From assembly GCF_034313965.1 (NCBI RefSeq), contig NZ_JAVIWQ010000002.1, forward strand, positions 806,001 to 870,000: a stretch of DNA of 64,000 nucleotides. Direction: 5' to 3'. The notes under the pieces were generated by a model. The model was not told where the DNA came from, did no database searches, and saw only the letters and a list, made by a program, of their open reading frames with translations. The position numbers were made by a program, and so were the translations under genes. Of this stretch, positions 9,331 through 17,637 are shown piece after piece. The first letter of the stretch is position 1, and every line of letters starts with the position of its first letter. Source of the stretch: Herbaspirillum sp. RTI4. GTDB lineage: Bacteria > Pseudomonadota > Gammaproteobacteria > Burkholderiales > Burkholderiaceae_D.

Positions 9331-11766
9331 TCAATGCCCGTCGTAGAGCCGGCCGCGGGAGGCGGGTGGTGCCGGTTCGTTATTGCCGCTGCCGTTGTTG
9401 GCGGGGGCTGCCGCAGGTTTGTCGAACCCGAAAAACTCGGCGACGGCGGCGGGGAACGAGCTGGCCTCGACCCCGAGCGATTCGACGAAGCCGTTGCCCG
9501 GAGTGAAATTGTCGTAATACGGTTCGCCATTAATGACCGTTATTCCTGCCGGCATGGGCATTTGCTGCTGAGGCACGTTTTTCAGAGCGCGGCCCATGTA
9601 TTCGACCCAGATCGGCAACGCGAGTTGTGCGCCGAACTCTTTGCTGCCGAGGCTCTTCGGTTGGTCGTATCCCATCCAGGCGACTGCCGTCAGCGAACGC
9701 TGATAACCGGCAAACCAGCCATCGACCGCGTCATTGGTGGTACCAGTTTTACCCGCCAGATCGGTACGGTGCAGCACGTTGCTGCCAGCTGCCGTGCCGC
9801 GCTGGGCGACCGATTGCAGCATGCTGGTCATGATGTAGCTGTTACGCGCATCAATGGCGCGCGGGGCATTTTGCTCGGCTATCAGCGGTTGCGCTTTCGA
9901 CAGTATCTTGCCGTGGGTGTCGGTGACTTCGCTGATCAGGTAAGGGTTGACCGTGTAACCGCCATTGGCAAATACGGCGTAAGCAGCCGCCAGTTGCAGC
10001 GGTGTGGTTTGTCCTGCGCCCAGTGCCAGCGGCAGGTAGGGCGGCGTTTTTTCAATGTCGAAACCGAAATGCTGGGTGGTGAATTCCTGCGCATAGTTGA
10101 CGCCGATGGCGGCAAGCAGACGGATGGCGACCAGATTGACCGATTTTTGCAGGGCGGTGCGGATGGGCGTCGGGCCGGCAGGCGGATCGTCATCGCGCGG
10201 TTCCCAATTGTCCTGACCCGGGCCGGCCGGATAGGACACCGATGCATCGTTGACGATGCTGGCCGGGCCATAGCCTTTTTCCAGTGCCGCCGAATAGATG
10301 AAGGGCTTGAAGGTGGAACCCGGCTGACGCCAGGCCTGCGTCGCGTGGTTGAATTTGCTTTGCGCAAAATCGAAACCGCCGACCAGCGCCCGGATCGCCC
10401 CGTCTTGTGGCGTCAGGGCGATGAGGGTTGCCTGCACCTGCGGCGCTTGCGTGATCTGCCAGTTCTTTTTAGCGTCCAGTACGACGCGGATGATCGCGCC
10501 GGGCTGGATGCGCAGCGCGGCGCTGGCTTTCGGGCTGAGGCCGGCGGCGGCGAAGCGCAGGCCATCGCCAGTGATGACGACTTCAGTGTCGTTGCGCAGC
10601 ATCGCCTTGACTTGTTTCGGTGAAACCTCGGTGACCACGGCGGCCAGCAGGGTGTCGTCGTCGGGGTGATTGTCGAGGACGTCGTCGATCGCGTCCTGAC
10701 GGTCGTCCTCATCGGACGGCAGGACGATATTGCCTTCCGGGCCGCGATAGCCATGCCTCCTGTCGTAATCGAGCACGCCCTTGCGCACGGCATCGTAGGC
10801 AGCCCGCTGATCTTCGGCCTTGATGGTGGTAGTGACGCTGATGCCGCGGGTGTAGGTGTCTTCCTTGTACTGCGCGTACATCATCAGCCGGACCATTTCG
10901 TTGACGTATTCGGCGTGGACGTTGTATTGGCTGCCGGGTGCTTTGACCTGGATGTCTTCTGCCATCGCGGCGTCGTATTGCTGCTGCGTGATGTATTCCA
11001 GCCCGAGCATGCGCTTGAGGATGTATTGCTGGCGGATCTGGGCGCGTTTCGGATTGACCACCGGGTTGTAGGCGGAAGGCGCTTTGGGCAGCCCGGCGAG
11101 CATGGCGGCTTGCGCCAGTGTGATGTCTTTGAGTTCTTTGCCGAAGTAGACGCGGGCGGCGGCGGCAAAACCGAAGGCGCGTTGGCCGAGGTAAATCTGG
11201 TTCATGTAGAGCTGAAGGATATCGTCCTTGCTCATGGCGGCTTCGATTTTGCCGGCCAGCAGTACTTCGTAAATTTTACGTGTGAGGGTTTTTTCATTCG
11301 ACAGGAAGACGTTGCGCGCCACCTGCATGGTGATGGTGCTGGCCCCCTGTTTGGCTCCGCCGCGAATCAAGTCAGCGCCGACGGCACGCACCAGACCCAG
11401 ATAGTCGACACCGCCGTGCTGGTAAAAGCGCGCATCTTCGATGGCCAGCACGGCGTTTTTCATATTGGCGGGGATGTCGGCCAGTTTCACCAGACTGCGC
11501 TTTTCTTCGCCGAATTCACCGAGCAGAACATGGTCCGCCGAATAAATGCGCAAGGGTACTTTGGGCTGGTAATCGGTAATCACGTCGAGCGCGGGCAGTT
11601 GCGGGCGCATGACGATGAGGGCGTAGGCGGTGATCAATGCGCCGATCAGCACCAGCGTCAGCACGAGCCCGCCGATCATGAATAGCAGCCGCCGGCCGGA
11701 AAAACCTGCTTGTGTTCTGGATTTGCTCAAGGGGATGGGGGGATCGAAAGTTGGGGGAATTGACAT
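9331..11766 (-). CDS. mrcA: Penicillin-binding protein 1A (bifunctional glycosyltransferase/transpeptidase)
   Basis: An 811-residue class A PBP that polymerises lipid II and cross-links peptidoglycan. It has a short cytoplasmic tail, a TM helix (about residues 28-53), and a GT51 domain with catalytic Glu110 in LAIEDARFYQHGGVD and the QGASTITMQ motif. A connecting OB-like region of roughly 310-430 is typical of PBP1A. The transpeptidase has Ser484-x-x-Lys487 (PGSTFKPF), SVN at 542-544 and KTGT at 673-676. The C-terminus is Pro/Ala/Asn-rich. It is outside the dcw cluster but functionally linked to it. All catalytic motifs are intact. Confidence 0.95.
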   Translation of the reverse strand: MSIPPTFDPPIPLSKSRTQAGFSGRRLLFMIGGLVLTLVLIGALITAYALIVMRPQLPALDVITDYQPKVPLRIYSADHVLLGEFGEEKRSLVKLADIPANMKNAVLAIEDARFYQHGGVDYLGLVRAVGADLIRGGAKQGASTITMQVARNVFLSNEKTLTRKIYEVLLAGKIEAAMSKDDILQLYMNQIYLGQRAFGFAAAARVYFGKELKDITLAQAAMLAGLPKAPSAYNPVVNPKRAQIRQQYILKRMLGLEYITQQQYDAAMAEDIQVKAPGSQYNVHAEYVNEMVRLMMYAQYKEDTYTRGISVTTTIKAEDQRAAYDAVRKGVLDYDRRHGYRGPEGNIVLPSDEDDRQDAIDDVLDNHPDDDTLLAAVVTEVSPKQVKAMLRNDTEVVITGDGLRFAAAGLSPKASAALRIQPGAIIRVVLDAKKNWQITQAPQVQATLIALTPQDGAIRALVGGFDFAQSKFNHATQAWRQPGSTFKPFIYSAALEKGYGPASIVNDASVSYPAGPGQDNWEPRDDDPPAGPTPIRTALQKSVNLVAIRLLAAIGVNYAQEFTTQHFGFDIEKTPPYLPLALGAGQTTPLQLAAAYAVFANGGYTVNPYLISEVTDTHGKILSKAQPLIAEQNAPRAIDARNSYIMTSMLQSVAQRGTAAGSNVLHRTDLAGKTGTTNDAVDGWFAGYQRSLTAVAWMGYDQPKSLGSKEFGAQLALPIWVEYMGRALKNVPQQQMPMPAGITVINGEPYYDNFTPGNGFVESLGVEASSFPAAVAEFFGFDKPAAAPANNGSGNNEPAPPASRGRLYDGH

Positions 11767-11818
11767 CGGGCTGCCTGGCAGCGACCGGGGATCTGTCCGG
11801 TATGTCCGGTATCTTACA

Positions 11819-11864
11819 GCATCCTCAGGGGGAGCCCGCGGTGCTTGGCCGGGCCTGAGGATGC
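11819..11864. other. Strong hairpin upstream of mrcA
   Basis: A perfect 11-bp inverted repeat (GCATCCTCAGG / CCTGAGGATGC) with an inner GCCC/GGGC pair lies between the small gene at 11.9 kb and mrcA. Neither strand has a T run, so it is either a factor-dependent 3' end of the small gene or a leader structure of mrcA. Confidence 0.6.
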
Positions 11865-11884
11865 GGAGGGGTTTGGTCAGGAGT

Positions 11885-12055
11885 TTAGTCGCTCAAGGCT
11901 TCGTTGGCGGCCTGTTGCGGCGTCATGCCGTCGATGAACAGATCGGTGAACCAGTCAATTTCTTCTTCAATATGTTCCTGCGCCTGTTTCAGCGTTGCGC
12001 CGCCGGCCACCAGGAAGCCTTCGACTTCGGTGCACCATGCAATGAGCGCGGCCAT
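11885..12055 (-). CDS. Small conserved-looking acidic protein, start disrupted by an A8 tract
   Basis: A 56-residue frame beginning MAALIAWCTEVEGF and ending in NEALSD, acidic and helical in character. I do not recognise a named family. The ATG at 12055 has no Shine-Dalgarno. A better start, the ATG at 12084 with GGAG seven bases upstream, is one base out of frame because of an A8 run (12072-12079, as T on the plus strand). One more A would give MAKKNELDPE fused in frame to MAALIAWC, a 66-residue product with a natural start. So this is either a real frameshift, a homopolymer sequencing error, or a gene that uses slippage. Downstream lies a strong hairpin, then mrcA. Confidence 0.6.
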   Translation of the reverse strand: MAALIAWCTEVEGFLVAGGATLKQAQEHIEEEIDWFTDLFIDGMTPQQAANEALSD

Positions 12056-12297
12056 CTCAGGATCCAGCTCATTTTTTTTGCCATTTTATTTCTCCGATCG
12101 GTAGTGCGGCGGTATGCCTGCGGTAAGGATAAGCCAAGCGTCCGGTCGGCGCTACAGAATACTCAGTCTGGCGAGGTATTGACATGGGGTAATACAAGGG
12201 AATGCGGTCGGTTTGAGGCGGGGAACGCCCCATTCGAAGCAAGCTGCGGGCATTAAAAACGCCGTTTGCAAGGACTGATGTATGCACTGGTTGGCCT

Positions 12298-13035
12298 TTA
12301 GGCAAGTTTTTCGTGGAAATCGGCAGCGCCATGTTTCCAGTATGCAGAAACGCGCATGGCATCCTTGGGATGGCGTTTTTCGTCGGTGAGCAAGGTTCTG
12401 AGTTCCTTCATCGTGCTGGTTTCGCCCGCGGCCCAGATATAGCCTTCGCCAGCGGGCAAGGCCAGATTGCGAACCGTGGCAAGCAGCTCATCGGCCGACT
12501 TTACCCAATGCGGCTCGACATCGGCGCGGGTGTCGAATGCGCGGATATCGTCTGCATGCGCGATTTCAATGACGCTCAACGCCTTTGTGCCGGGCGCGAA
12601 TTCCTGGAGGCGACGGTGGATCGCAGGCAGGGCAGACAGATCGCCCACTAGCAGATGCCAGTCATAATTTTGCGGAATCACCATGGAGCCGCGTGGACCC
12701 GCAATAATTGCGTTCATCCCGACTTTGGCCTGACGCGCCCATTCCGTGGCGGCACCTTGGGCGTGCAGGGCAAACTCCAATGTGAGCTCGCCGCGTTGTT
12801 TGTCATACCCTGTTGGCGTATAGTCGCGGCGGGTCGGGGTGCCGTCGCTATCCGGGAAGATGAATTTGATGTGATCGTCAAAGGAATGGGAAATGAAATC
12901 GCTCAGGGCCTCCCCTTTGAAACGTACGCTGAGCATGTTGGCGCCGATTTGGTGGACGCCGGCAACGCTTACTTCACGGGATTTGGGCTCTTGGCGGATG
13001 CGTTGCACCGACCGGGATGTTGAATTGGTATCCAT
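12298..13035 (-). CDS. Siderophore-interacting protein (NADPH-dependent ferric-siderophore reductase)
   Basis: A 245-residue SIP/ViuB/YqjH-type flavoprotein that releases iron from ferric siderophores in the cytoplasm. The N-terminal FAD-binding barrel carries RDYTPTGY (flavin contact) and AGPRGSMVIP. The C-terminal NAD(P)H-binding half has VGDLSALPAIHRRL and YIWAAGETSTMKELR. It is divergent from a MarR-type regulator gene 32 bp away, echoing the yqjH/yqjI pairing in enterics though with a different regulator family. Iron control is likely but inferred. Confidence 0.9.
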   Translation of the reverse strand: MDTNSTSRSVQRIRQEPKSREVSVAGVHQIGANMLSVRFKGEALSDFISHSFDDHIKFIFPDSDGTPTRRDYTPTGYDKQRGELTLEFALHAQGAATEWARQAKVGMNAIIAGPRGSMVIPQNYDWHLLVGDLSALPAIHRRLQEFAPGTKALSVIEIAHADDIRAFDTRADVEPHWVKSADELLATVRNLALPAGEGYIWAAGETSTMKELRTLLTDEKRHPKDAMRVSAYWKHGAADFHEKLA

Positions 13036-13050
13036 ACTGATAATATTTAG

Positions 13051-13091
13051 TTGATAAAGTCCTCATTATGAAAATAAAGCTTGATAAAGTC
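13051..13091 (+). promoter_or_regulatory. Direct repeat in the SIP/marR divergent promoter
   Basis: TTGATAAAGTC occurs at 13051-13061 and again at 13081-13091, exactly 30 bp (about three helical turns) apart, with a third TGATAA core at 13038-13043. The first copy is in the 32-bp intergenic gap, the second in the first codons of the marR gene. It is a candidate operator for autoregulation, or a degenerate Fur-like site. Confidence 0.4.
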
Positions 13092-13532
13092 AATCAATCT
13101 CCCGCTGCCGATGCGGTCTTTGAAGCGATTCATGCCGTGATGCATCTTTACCGGTCGAGTCGGTCACAAGCCTTTCGGGAGGATGAACGCGACGTCACGC
13201 ATATGGAAAGTCGTGTGCTGGATTATTTCGCGCGCCATCCCGGTGCCGCCCAAAGCGATCTGGTGATCCATTCCGGACGGGACAAGGCGCAAGTCGCGCG
13301 ACTGGTGCGCGGACTGCGGGAGCGAGGCTATCTGGATGCACAGGAAGATGAAAAAGATAGACGTAGCATCCGGCTGCAACTGACGGCCGAGGGCCATGAC
13401 TTGCATCAGCAGTTCCGGCGGTCCGGCAAACAGATACTGGAACATGCGGTGGAAGGCTTGTCGCCGCAGCAGCGCGAGGACTTGGTGCAATTGCTGAGAA
13501 CCGTACAGGCCAACCTGGAAAAGCAACGCTAG
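13068..13532 (+). CDS. MarR family transcriptional regulator
   Basis: A 154-residue winged-helix regulator. The core runs from about residues 45 to 110: an HTH (AAQSDLVIHSGRDKAQVARLVRGL) and the wing with the MarR-type DEKDRRSIRLQLTAEG signature. Flanking helices would form the dimer interface. Divergent orientation and the shared 32-bp gap suggest it controls the siderophore-interacting protein gene and itself. The effector is unknown. Its 3' end overlaps the convergent DUF3820 gene by four bases. Confidence 0.88.
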   Translation: MKIKLDKVNQSPAADAVFEAIHAVMHLYRSSRSQAFREDERDVTHMESRVLDYFARHPGAAQSDLVIHSGRDKAQVARLVRGLRERGYLDAQEDEKDRRSIRLQLTAEGHDLHQQFRRSGKQILEHAVEGLSPQQREDLVQLLRTVQANLEKQR

Positions 13533-13756
13533 TTGTCGGCTTGGCGTGGCGCTCGCAGCGGATCTAGCAGATGCCGCAGGGCATTGTGATCCAGCTCATA
13601 CATCAGCGCCAGCAATGTACCCAGGTCCCCCTTCGGAAACCCTTCGCGCGCGAACCAGCCGAGATAGTGTCCGGGCAGGTCGGCCAGCAGCCGTCCCTTG
13701 TATTTGCCGTAGGGCATGGTGAGGGTGACGAGGCGCGTCAGGGATTCCACTTCCAT
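13529..13756 (-). CDS. DUF3820 family small protein
   Basis: About 75 residues with the DUF3820 core MPYGKYKGRLLADLPGHYLGWF followed by KGDLGTLLALMYEL. The family includes a quorum-sensing-regulated virulence factor of Pseudomonas; the biochemical role is not established. The start is taken at the ATG at 13756, two bases after the preceding gene's stop. An ATG at 13771 (80 residues) overlapping that gene by 13 bases is also possible. Confidence 0.8.
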   Translation of the reverse strand: MEVESLTRLVTLTMPYGKYKGRLLADLPGHYLGWFAREGFPKGDLGTLLALMYELDHNALRHLLDPLRAPRQADN

Positions 13757-13758
13757 AT

Positions 13759-14085
13759 TCACGCCTGCCATACGCCGTAACCGGCTTCGCGCAGGCCGAT
13801 GGCCAGTTCCACTTCCATGTCGCGCGCGCCGTCGTAGGGCATGGGGTTGTACATCTGATACAGGTGCGGCAGCAGGCGCAGTCCGAATTCCCGGGCGTAG
13901 CGGTTCGACTGGATGCCGGCTTTGTGCTTGTCAAAGCGCAGATCGGGATTGAGGCCGGTCATGCCGACGTAAACACAGGGCTTGCCAGTCTGATAATCGG
14001 GATTGGCTTTGCGAAAACGGGCTTCATACATCACATCTCCATTGAGTTCGATGACGTAGACGGAGTAATGGTAACCGCGGCGCAT
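13759..14085 (-). CDS. GIY-YIG-like small protein
   Basis: A 108-residue protein beginning MRRGYHYSVYVIEL. YSVYVIEL followed by CVYVGMTGLNPDLRFDKHKAG resembles the GIY-YIG nuclease fold (two strands carrying Y-V-I and Y-V-G, then Arg and His/Lys). The terminal Glu needed for metal binding could be in DMEVELAIGLREAG, though assignment by eye is uncertain. The frame extends upstream to 14196 but overlaps the transporter gene. It is tightly packed between the EamA and DUF3820 genes, probably one transcript. Confidence 0.75.
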   Translation of the reverse strand: MRRGYHYSVYVIELNGDVMYEARFRKANPDYQTGKPCVYVGMTGLNPDLRFDKHKAGIQSNRYAREFGLRLLPHLYQMYNPMPYDGARDMEVELAIGLREAGYGVWQA

Positions 14086-14092
14086 GCGGGCC

Positions 14093-15034
14093 TCAGGCCG
14101 ATGGGCGGCTGCGACGCCGTTGCGGCAGGGTTGCCAGCACCATGCCGCTGACGGCAAGACCGAACGCCCACAGTTGTCCGCCGCTGAGAGATTCACCCAG
14201 CACCAGCACGCCGGTGAGTGTGGCGCTGAGCGGCAGCATGACGGTGAACACGCCGGCTTGCGCGGCCGGGATAGTTTTGAGACCGGTCATCCAGAGCCAG
14301 ACGGTCCATACGCTGGCGGCCATGCCATAAAACAGCAAGAGCAGCCAGATATCGGTTTTCACCGGAGAAAAATCGAAATGGAGCGCCGTCCACAATCCAA
14401 GGGGGGTCATCAGCGCCAGGCCCCAGAGATTGATGAGGGCGCTGATGCGCTTGGGGCTGAGTACGGCAGTCAGCTTTTTGCCGATGACGGTGTACGCGGC
14501 TTCGCACACCACGGCGCAAAAGACCAGCAGATTGCCTAGCCATGCCGGTGCTTGCGTCGTCCCGGCGGCCAAGGTGGGAAGTGCGTGCGGCGCGGTGTCT
14601 TGCGTCAGTGCCAGCAAGCCTATGCCGATGGCGCTCAGGGCAATCGCGGCCCAGGTGCGCGGGGCAATGCGCTCCTTGAGCAGAACCCAGCTCAGCAGGG
14701 CGGCGACGGCGGGGATGGCCGACAGGATGATGCCGGCAGAGACGGCGCCGGTCAGGCTGACGCCGTAAATCATGCACAGCGTGAACAGGAAATTGCCGAG
14801 GAAGGATTCGATAAATACCAGGCGCTTGGTCTGGCGCGTCATTGCGGGGACGATGGCAGGTTTCTTCAGCCAGCGCAGCATGGCCACGGCACCGATACCG
14901 AAACGTAGCCACGCCAGCAGAAAGATGGGTAGGGCGACTGCCAGCGGCTTGGAGAGAGCGACATAGACGCCGACTAAGGACATGCTCAGCGCGAGACACA
15001 AAATAGCCAGTGCGCGATTGGGGACGTGATTCAT
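14093..15034 (-). CDS. EamA/DMT family transporter
   Basis: A 313-residue inner-membrane protein with ten predicted TM helices in two EamA repeats. The first repeat includes PIFLLAWLRFGIGA and ends near SWVLLKERIAPRTWAAI; the second ends near TGVLVLGESLSGGQLWAF. The ESL/KER motifs at the fourth helix of each repeat are characteristic. Substrate unknown (metabolite efflux in the RhaT/YdcZ type group). The start at 15034 fits the first TM helix; the longer frame to 15145 adds a basic stretch not seen in the family. Confidence 0.88.
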   Translation of the reverse strand: MNHVPNRALAILCLALSMSLVGVYVALSKPLAVALPIFLLAWLRFGIGAVAMLRWLKKPAIVPAMTRQTKRLVFIESFLGNFLFTLCMIYGVSLTGAVSAGIILSAIPAVAALLSWVLLKERIAPRTWAAIALSAIGIGLLALTQDTAPHALPTLAAGTTQAPAWLGNLLVFCAVVCEAAYTVIGKKLTAVLSPKRISALINLWGLALMTPLGLWTALHFDFSPVKTDIWLLLLFYGMAASVWTVWLWMTGLKTIPAAQAGVFTVMLPLSATLTGVLVLGESLSGGQLWAFGLAVSGMVLATLPQRRRSRPSA

Positions 15035-15332
15035 TGACCGTTTCTTTGGTGAGCTTCCCGCGCGGGTGGATAAAAAGAGGCGAGAGAAAAGAGGCGAGGA
15101 GCTGCCTATTTTTGCATTTTTACAGTGCGTCCGCGCATTCGGCACGGGTGTTGGCGCAGGATTCCTCTATCGGGACGCTATTGGGACGCTATCGGGAGCG
15201 GATGGAGAGGGGCGGAAAGAGGAGAGTTAGTAAGAGATGTAAGCAAATCAATGGAAACCGGACGTTGTCGGCAAACAGTTCTATATTGGGATCATGACGC
15301 GGTTAAAAGCGTCTTATTCTAAGGAGTGAGTC

Positions 15333-15728
15333 ATGTCTAACTATAAAATTGTTTCTGCCTTGTTGATTGCCGGAGTGCTTGCTTCCTCCGTGTCGACAGC
15401 GGCGTATGCCGACGGACGCGGGCATGGTGGTGGGAATGGCGTTGCGCTGGTTGCCGGCATTCTCGGCGCAGTGGCCGTCGGTTCCATCATCGCCAACTCA
15501 GGGCCGGTGTATCAGGAAGCGCCGCGCTATTATCCGCCGCAGCGGGTCTATCAGGAGCCACAACCTGTCTATTACCAAGCGCCGCAACAAGTGTATTACC
15601 AGCAGCCGGGCTATTACCAACGGCCTGTGGTGTACGTTGAGCCGGAACATCGCCGTCATCATGGGTATTACGAAGATTCTTATTATGGCCGACGTCACGG
15701 CTACGATGATGATCGCCGCGACCGTTGA
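15333..15728 (+). CDS. Small secreted Tyr/Pro/Gln-rich protein
   Basis: 131 residues with a clear signal peptide (MSNYKIVSALLIAGVLASS, cleavage near AYA-DG). A Gly-rich hydrophobic segment (VALVAGILGAVAVGSIIANS) could be a membrane anchor or glycine-zipper-like helix. The C-terminal half consists of QEPQPVYYQAP / QQVYYQQPGYYQRP-like imperfect repeats and a His/Arg/Asp-rich tail. AAGGAGTG precedes the ATG. No family with a known role recognised; probably an envelope protein. Confidence 0.75.
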   Translation: MSNYKIVSALLIAGVLASSVSTAAYADGRGHGGGNGVALVAGILGAVAVGSIIANSGPVYQEAPRYYPPQRVYQEPQPVYYQAPQQVYYQQPGYYQRPVVYVEPEHRRHHGYYEDSYYGRRHGYDDDRRDR

Positions 15729-15738
15729 GTAAGTTAGT

Positions 15739-15775
15739 GCGAGTGCGCGGCATGCATCGCCTGTCGCGCACTCGC
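15739..15775. terminator. Hairpin between convergent genes
   Basis: A perfect 11-bp GC-rich inverted repeat (GCGAGTGCGCG / CGCGCACTCGC) with a 15-base loop sits between the ends of the secreted-protein gene and dadA. It probably acts on both transcripts, but there is no T run. Confidence 0.5.
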
Positions 15776-15793
15776 TAATGAAGCGTCACAGAC

Positions 15794-17065
15794 CTATAGT
15801 CCGTTGTAAAGAAAGGGCGTGGCGTCGATAGGCGTGGCGCGGCCGCCGATGTGCGCGGCCAATAGCGCTGCGCTGCCACATGCCAGCGTCCAGCCGAGCG
15901 CGCCGTGTCCTACGTTGAGAAATAGTTTGGGGACCGGCGAGCGACCAATGAGTGGCACGCCGGTCGGTGTCGCTGGGCGAAATCCCATCCATGGTGAAAG
16001 TGCGGCTTCATCGTCGAGCGCGCTGCTGGCGGGGAACAATTCGCGCACACCCTGTTTCAGTTGCGCGATGGCGCGCGGCGAAATCGTGCGGTCATGGCCG
16101 ACCAGTTCCACCCGTCCTGCCACTCTGAGTTGGTCGCCCAGGCGGGCATAGACGATTTTTCTGGATAGATCGGTGATGGAGACCTGCGGCGCTGCGGCGC
16201 GGGCGACGTCATCGGTCAGCGGCACGGTAATGCTATAGCCCTTGAGGGGGTATACCGGCAAGGCAAATCCGGCATGGGCGGCAAATGCGGCGCTGTTGGC
16301 ACCCATGGCCAGCACAAAAGCGTCGGCTGTAAATTGCTGTTCTCCGGCCAGCACGGAATGCAGTTCTCCCCGGGACATCACGGCAGCGGTAATCCGGGTG
16401 GCGGGGACGAAACGGAAGCCCGCTTGTTGTTCCATTGCCAGCACCAGTTGACGGCAAAACAGAGGGCAGTCGCCGACGGCTTCGCTGGGGGTATGCACTC
16501 CTCCGGCCCAGCGTTTTGATGCAGCGGCCAGCGCCGGTTCGATTTCCAGGCAGCGTCGCATATTGACGATTTCCTGCTCACATCCATATTGCGCTTGAAA
16601 TTTGATTTGACCGGCCGCTGCGGCCAGTCCTGCGGCATCGCTGTACATCACCAGTTTGCCAGGGGTCTTGTGCGCAAAATCGAGCGAGAGCCCTTCTTCC
16701 CAGGTCGCGAGTTCTTCGCGGCTCAAGCATGCCAGTTGTAATAATTCCTGCGTAGTGCGTTTGACCCGGCGCGAGTTGCTGGCGGCCAGAAACTGCGCCA
16801 GCCAGCGCAGTTGCCCGCTGCCTGCGCCCAGGCGCAAGCTCAGCGGCGATGAACTGCTCAACAGATAGTGGGGCCATTGCGTCCAGATCGAGGGATCGGC
16901 CAGCGGTGCGACGTAGGAGTAGCTCAGTTGCGCGCCGTTGCCGTAGCTGGTCTGGCTGCCGGCGGTGGGCTCGGCGTCGATGAGGGTGACTTGATGTCCG
17001 TCTGCCAGTAGCCGGTAGGCCGAGCTGACGCCGATAACTCCGGCTCCCAGTATGCAAACGTGCAT
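15794..17065 (-). CDS. dadA: D-amino acid dehydrogenase (FAD-dependent)
   Basis: A 423-residue DAO-fold flavoenzyme with the N-terminal FAD-binding GxGxxG (ILGAGVIGVSSAYRL, residues 5-19). The DadA signatures SYGNGAQLSYSYVAPLADP and the C-terminal MGFRPATPTGVPLIGRSP and LNVGHGALGWTLACGS are present. It oxidises D-amino acids (typically D-alanine) to 2-oxo acids, feeding electrons to the quinone pool at the membrane. Length and motifs fit DadA; other glycine-oxidase-like substrates cannot be excluded. No alanine racemase gene is adjacent. Confidence 0.9.
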   Translation of the reverse strand: MHVCILGAGVIGVSSAYRLLADGHQVTLIDAEPTAGSQTSYGNGAQLSYSYVAPLADPSIWTQWPHYLLSSSSPLSLRLGAGSGQLRWLAQFLAASNSRRVKRTTQELLQLACLSREELATWEEGLSLDFAHKTPGKLVMYSDAAGLAAAAGQIKFQAQYGCEQEIVNMRRCLEIEPALAAASKRWAGGVHTPSEAVGDCPLFCRQLVLAMEQQAGFRFVPATRITAAVMSRGELHSVLAGEQQFTADAFVLAMGANSAAFAAHAGFALPVYPLKGYSITVPLTDDVARAAAPQVSITDLSRKIVYARLGDQLRVAGRVELVGHDRTISPRAIAQLKQGVRELFPASSALDDEAALSPWMGFRPATPTGVPLIGRSPVPKLFLNVGHGALGWTLACGSAALLAAHIGGRATPIDATPFLYNGL

Positions 17066-17221
17066 GTGTTTCTTCCTTGTAAAGTGGCGTGGCGGGGGAG
17101 GCCCGTCACTTCTGACGCACTATATAACGCAGCGCTGCGGATGTCGCATGCAAAATCGGCATGAGGTATCCACCGTGCATCAGTGACGCATCGCAGGCCG
17201 GGAGTGGGCTACAATGGCGCC

Positions 17222-17556
17222 CGAAGCAAGCCAGACAGTCGCTGGCCGGCGTTGCAAGACGCTGGCGGGAGGAAGGTCCGGACTCCATAGAGCAGGGTGA
17301 CGGTTAATGGCCGTCCGCTGAAAGCCGCAAGGTATAAGGCGAGGAATAGGGCCACAGAGACGAGCGTATTTAGTTACGGTGAAACGCGGTAACCTCCACC
17401 CGGAGCAATTTCAAATAGGCACGCATTGATGCTGCTCGCGGAGCGTGCGGGTAGAAAGCTTGAGCGCTGGAGTAATTCAGCGCCTAGAGGAATGGCTGTC
17501 ATAACGGGCAACCGTCGTAACAGAATCCGGCCTATCGGCTTGCTTCACTTTTTTCT
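17222..17556 (+). ncRNA. rnpB: RNase P RNA (M1 RNA)
   Basis: The catalytic RNA that matures tRNA 5' ends. The ends pair perfectly as helix P1: GAAGCAAGCC at 17223-17232 with GGCTTGCTTC at 17537-17546, followed by a T-rich tail (17549-17554) that could terminate transcription. The universally conserved GAGGAAGGTCCGGACTCC core (from 17270) and ACAGAATCCGGCCTAT (17520-17534) form P4. The layout is bacterial type A. TACAAT at 17210-17215 is a plausible -10; no clear -35 seen. Exact ends are approximate. Confidence 0.95.
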
Positions 17557-17637
17557 GAGAGTTGGACGATTTTGGGTTGATTTGACCTATTTTTGTCTGT
17601 TTTTCATTTGTTTTCGTTACTGTTGCCGCCAATCATC

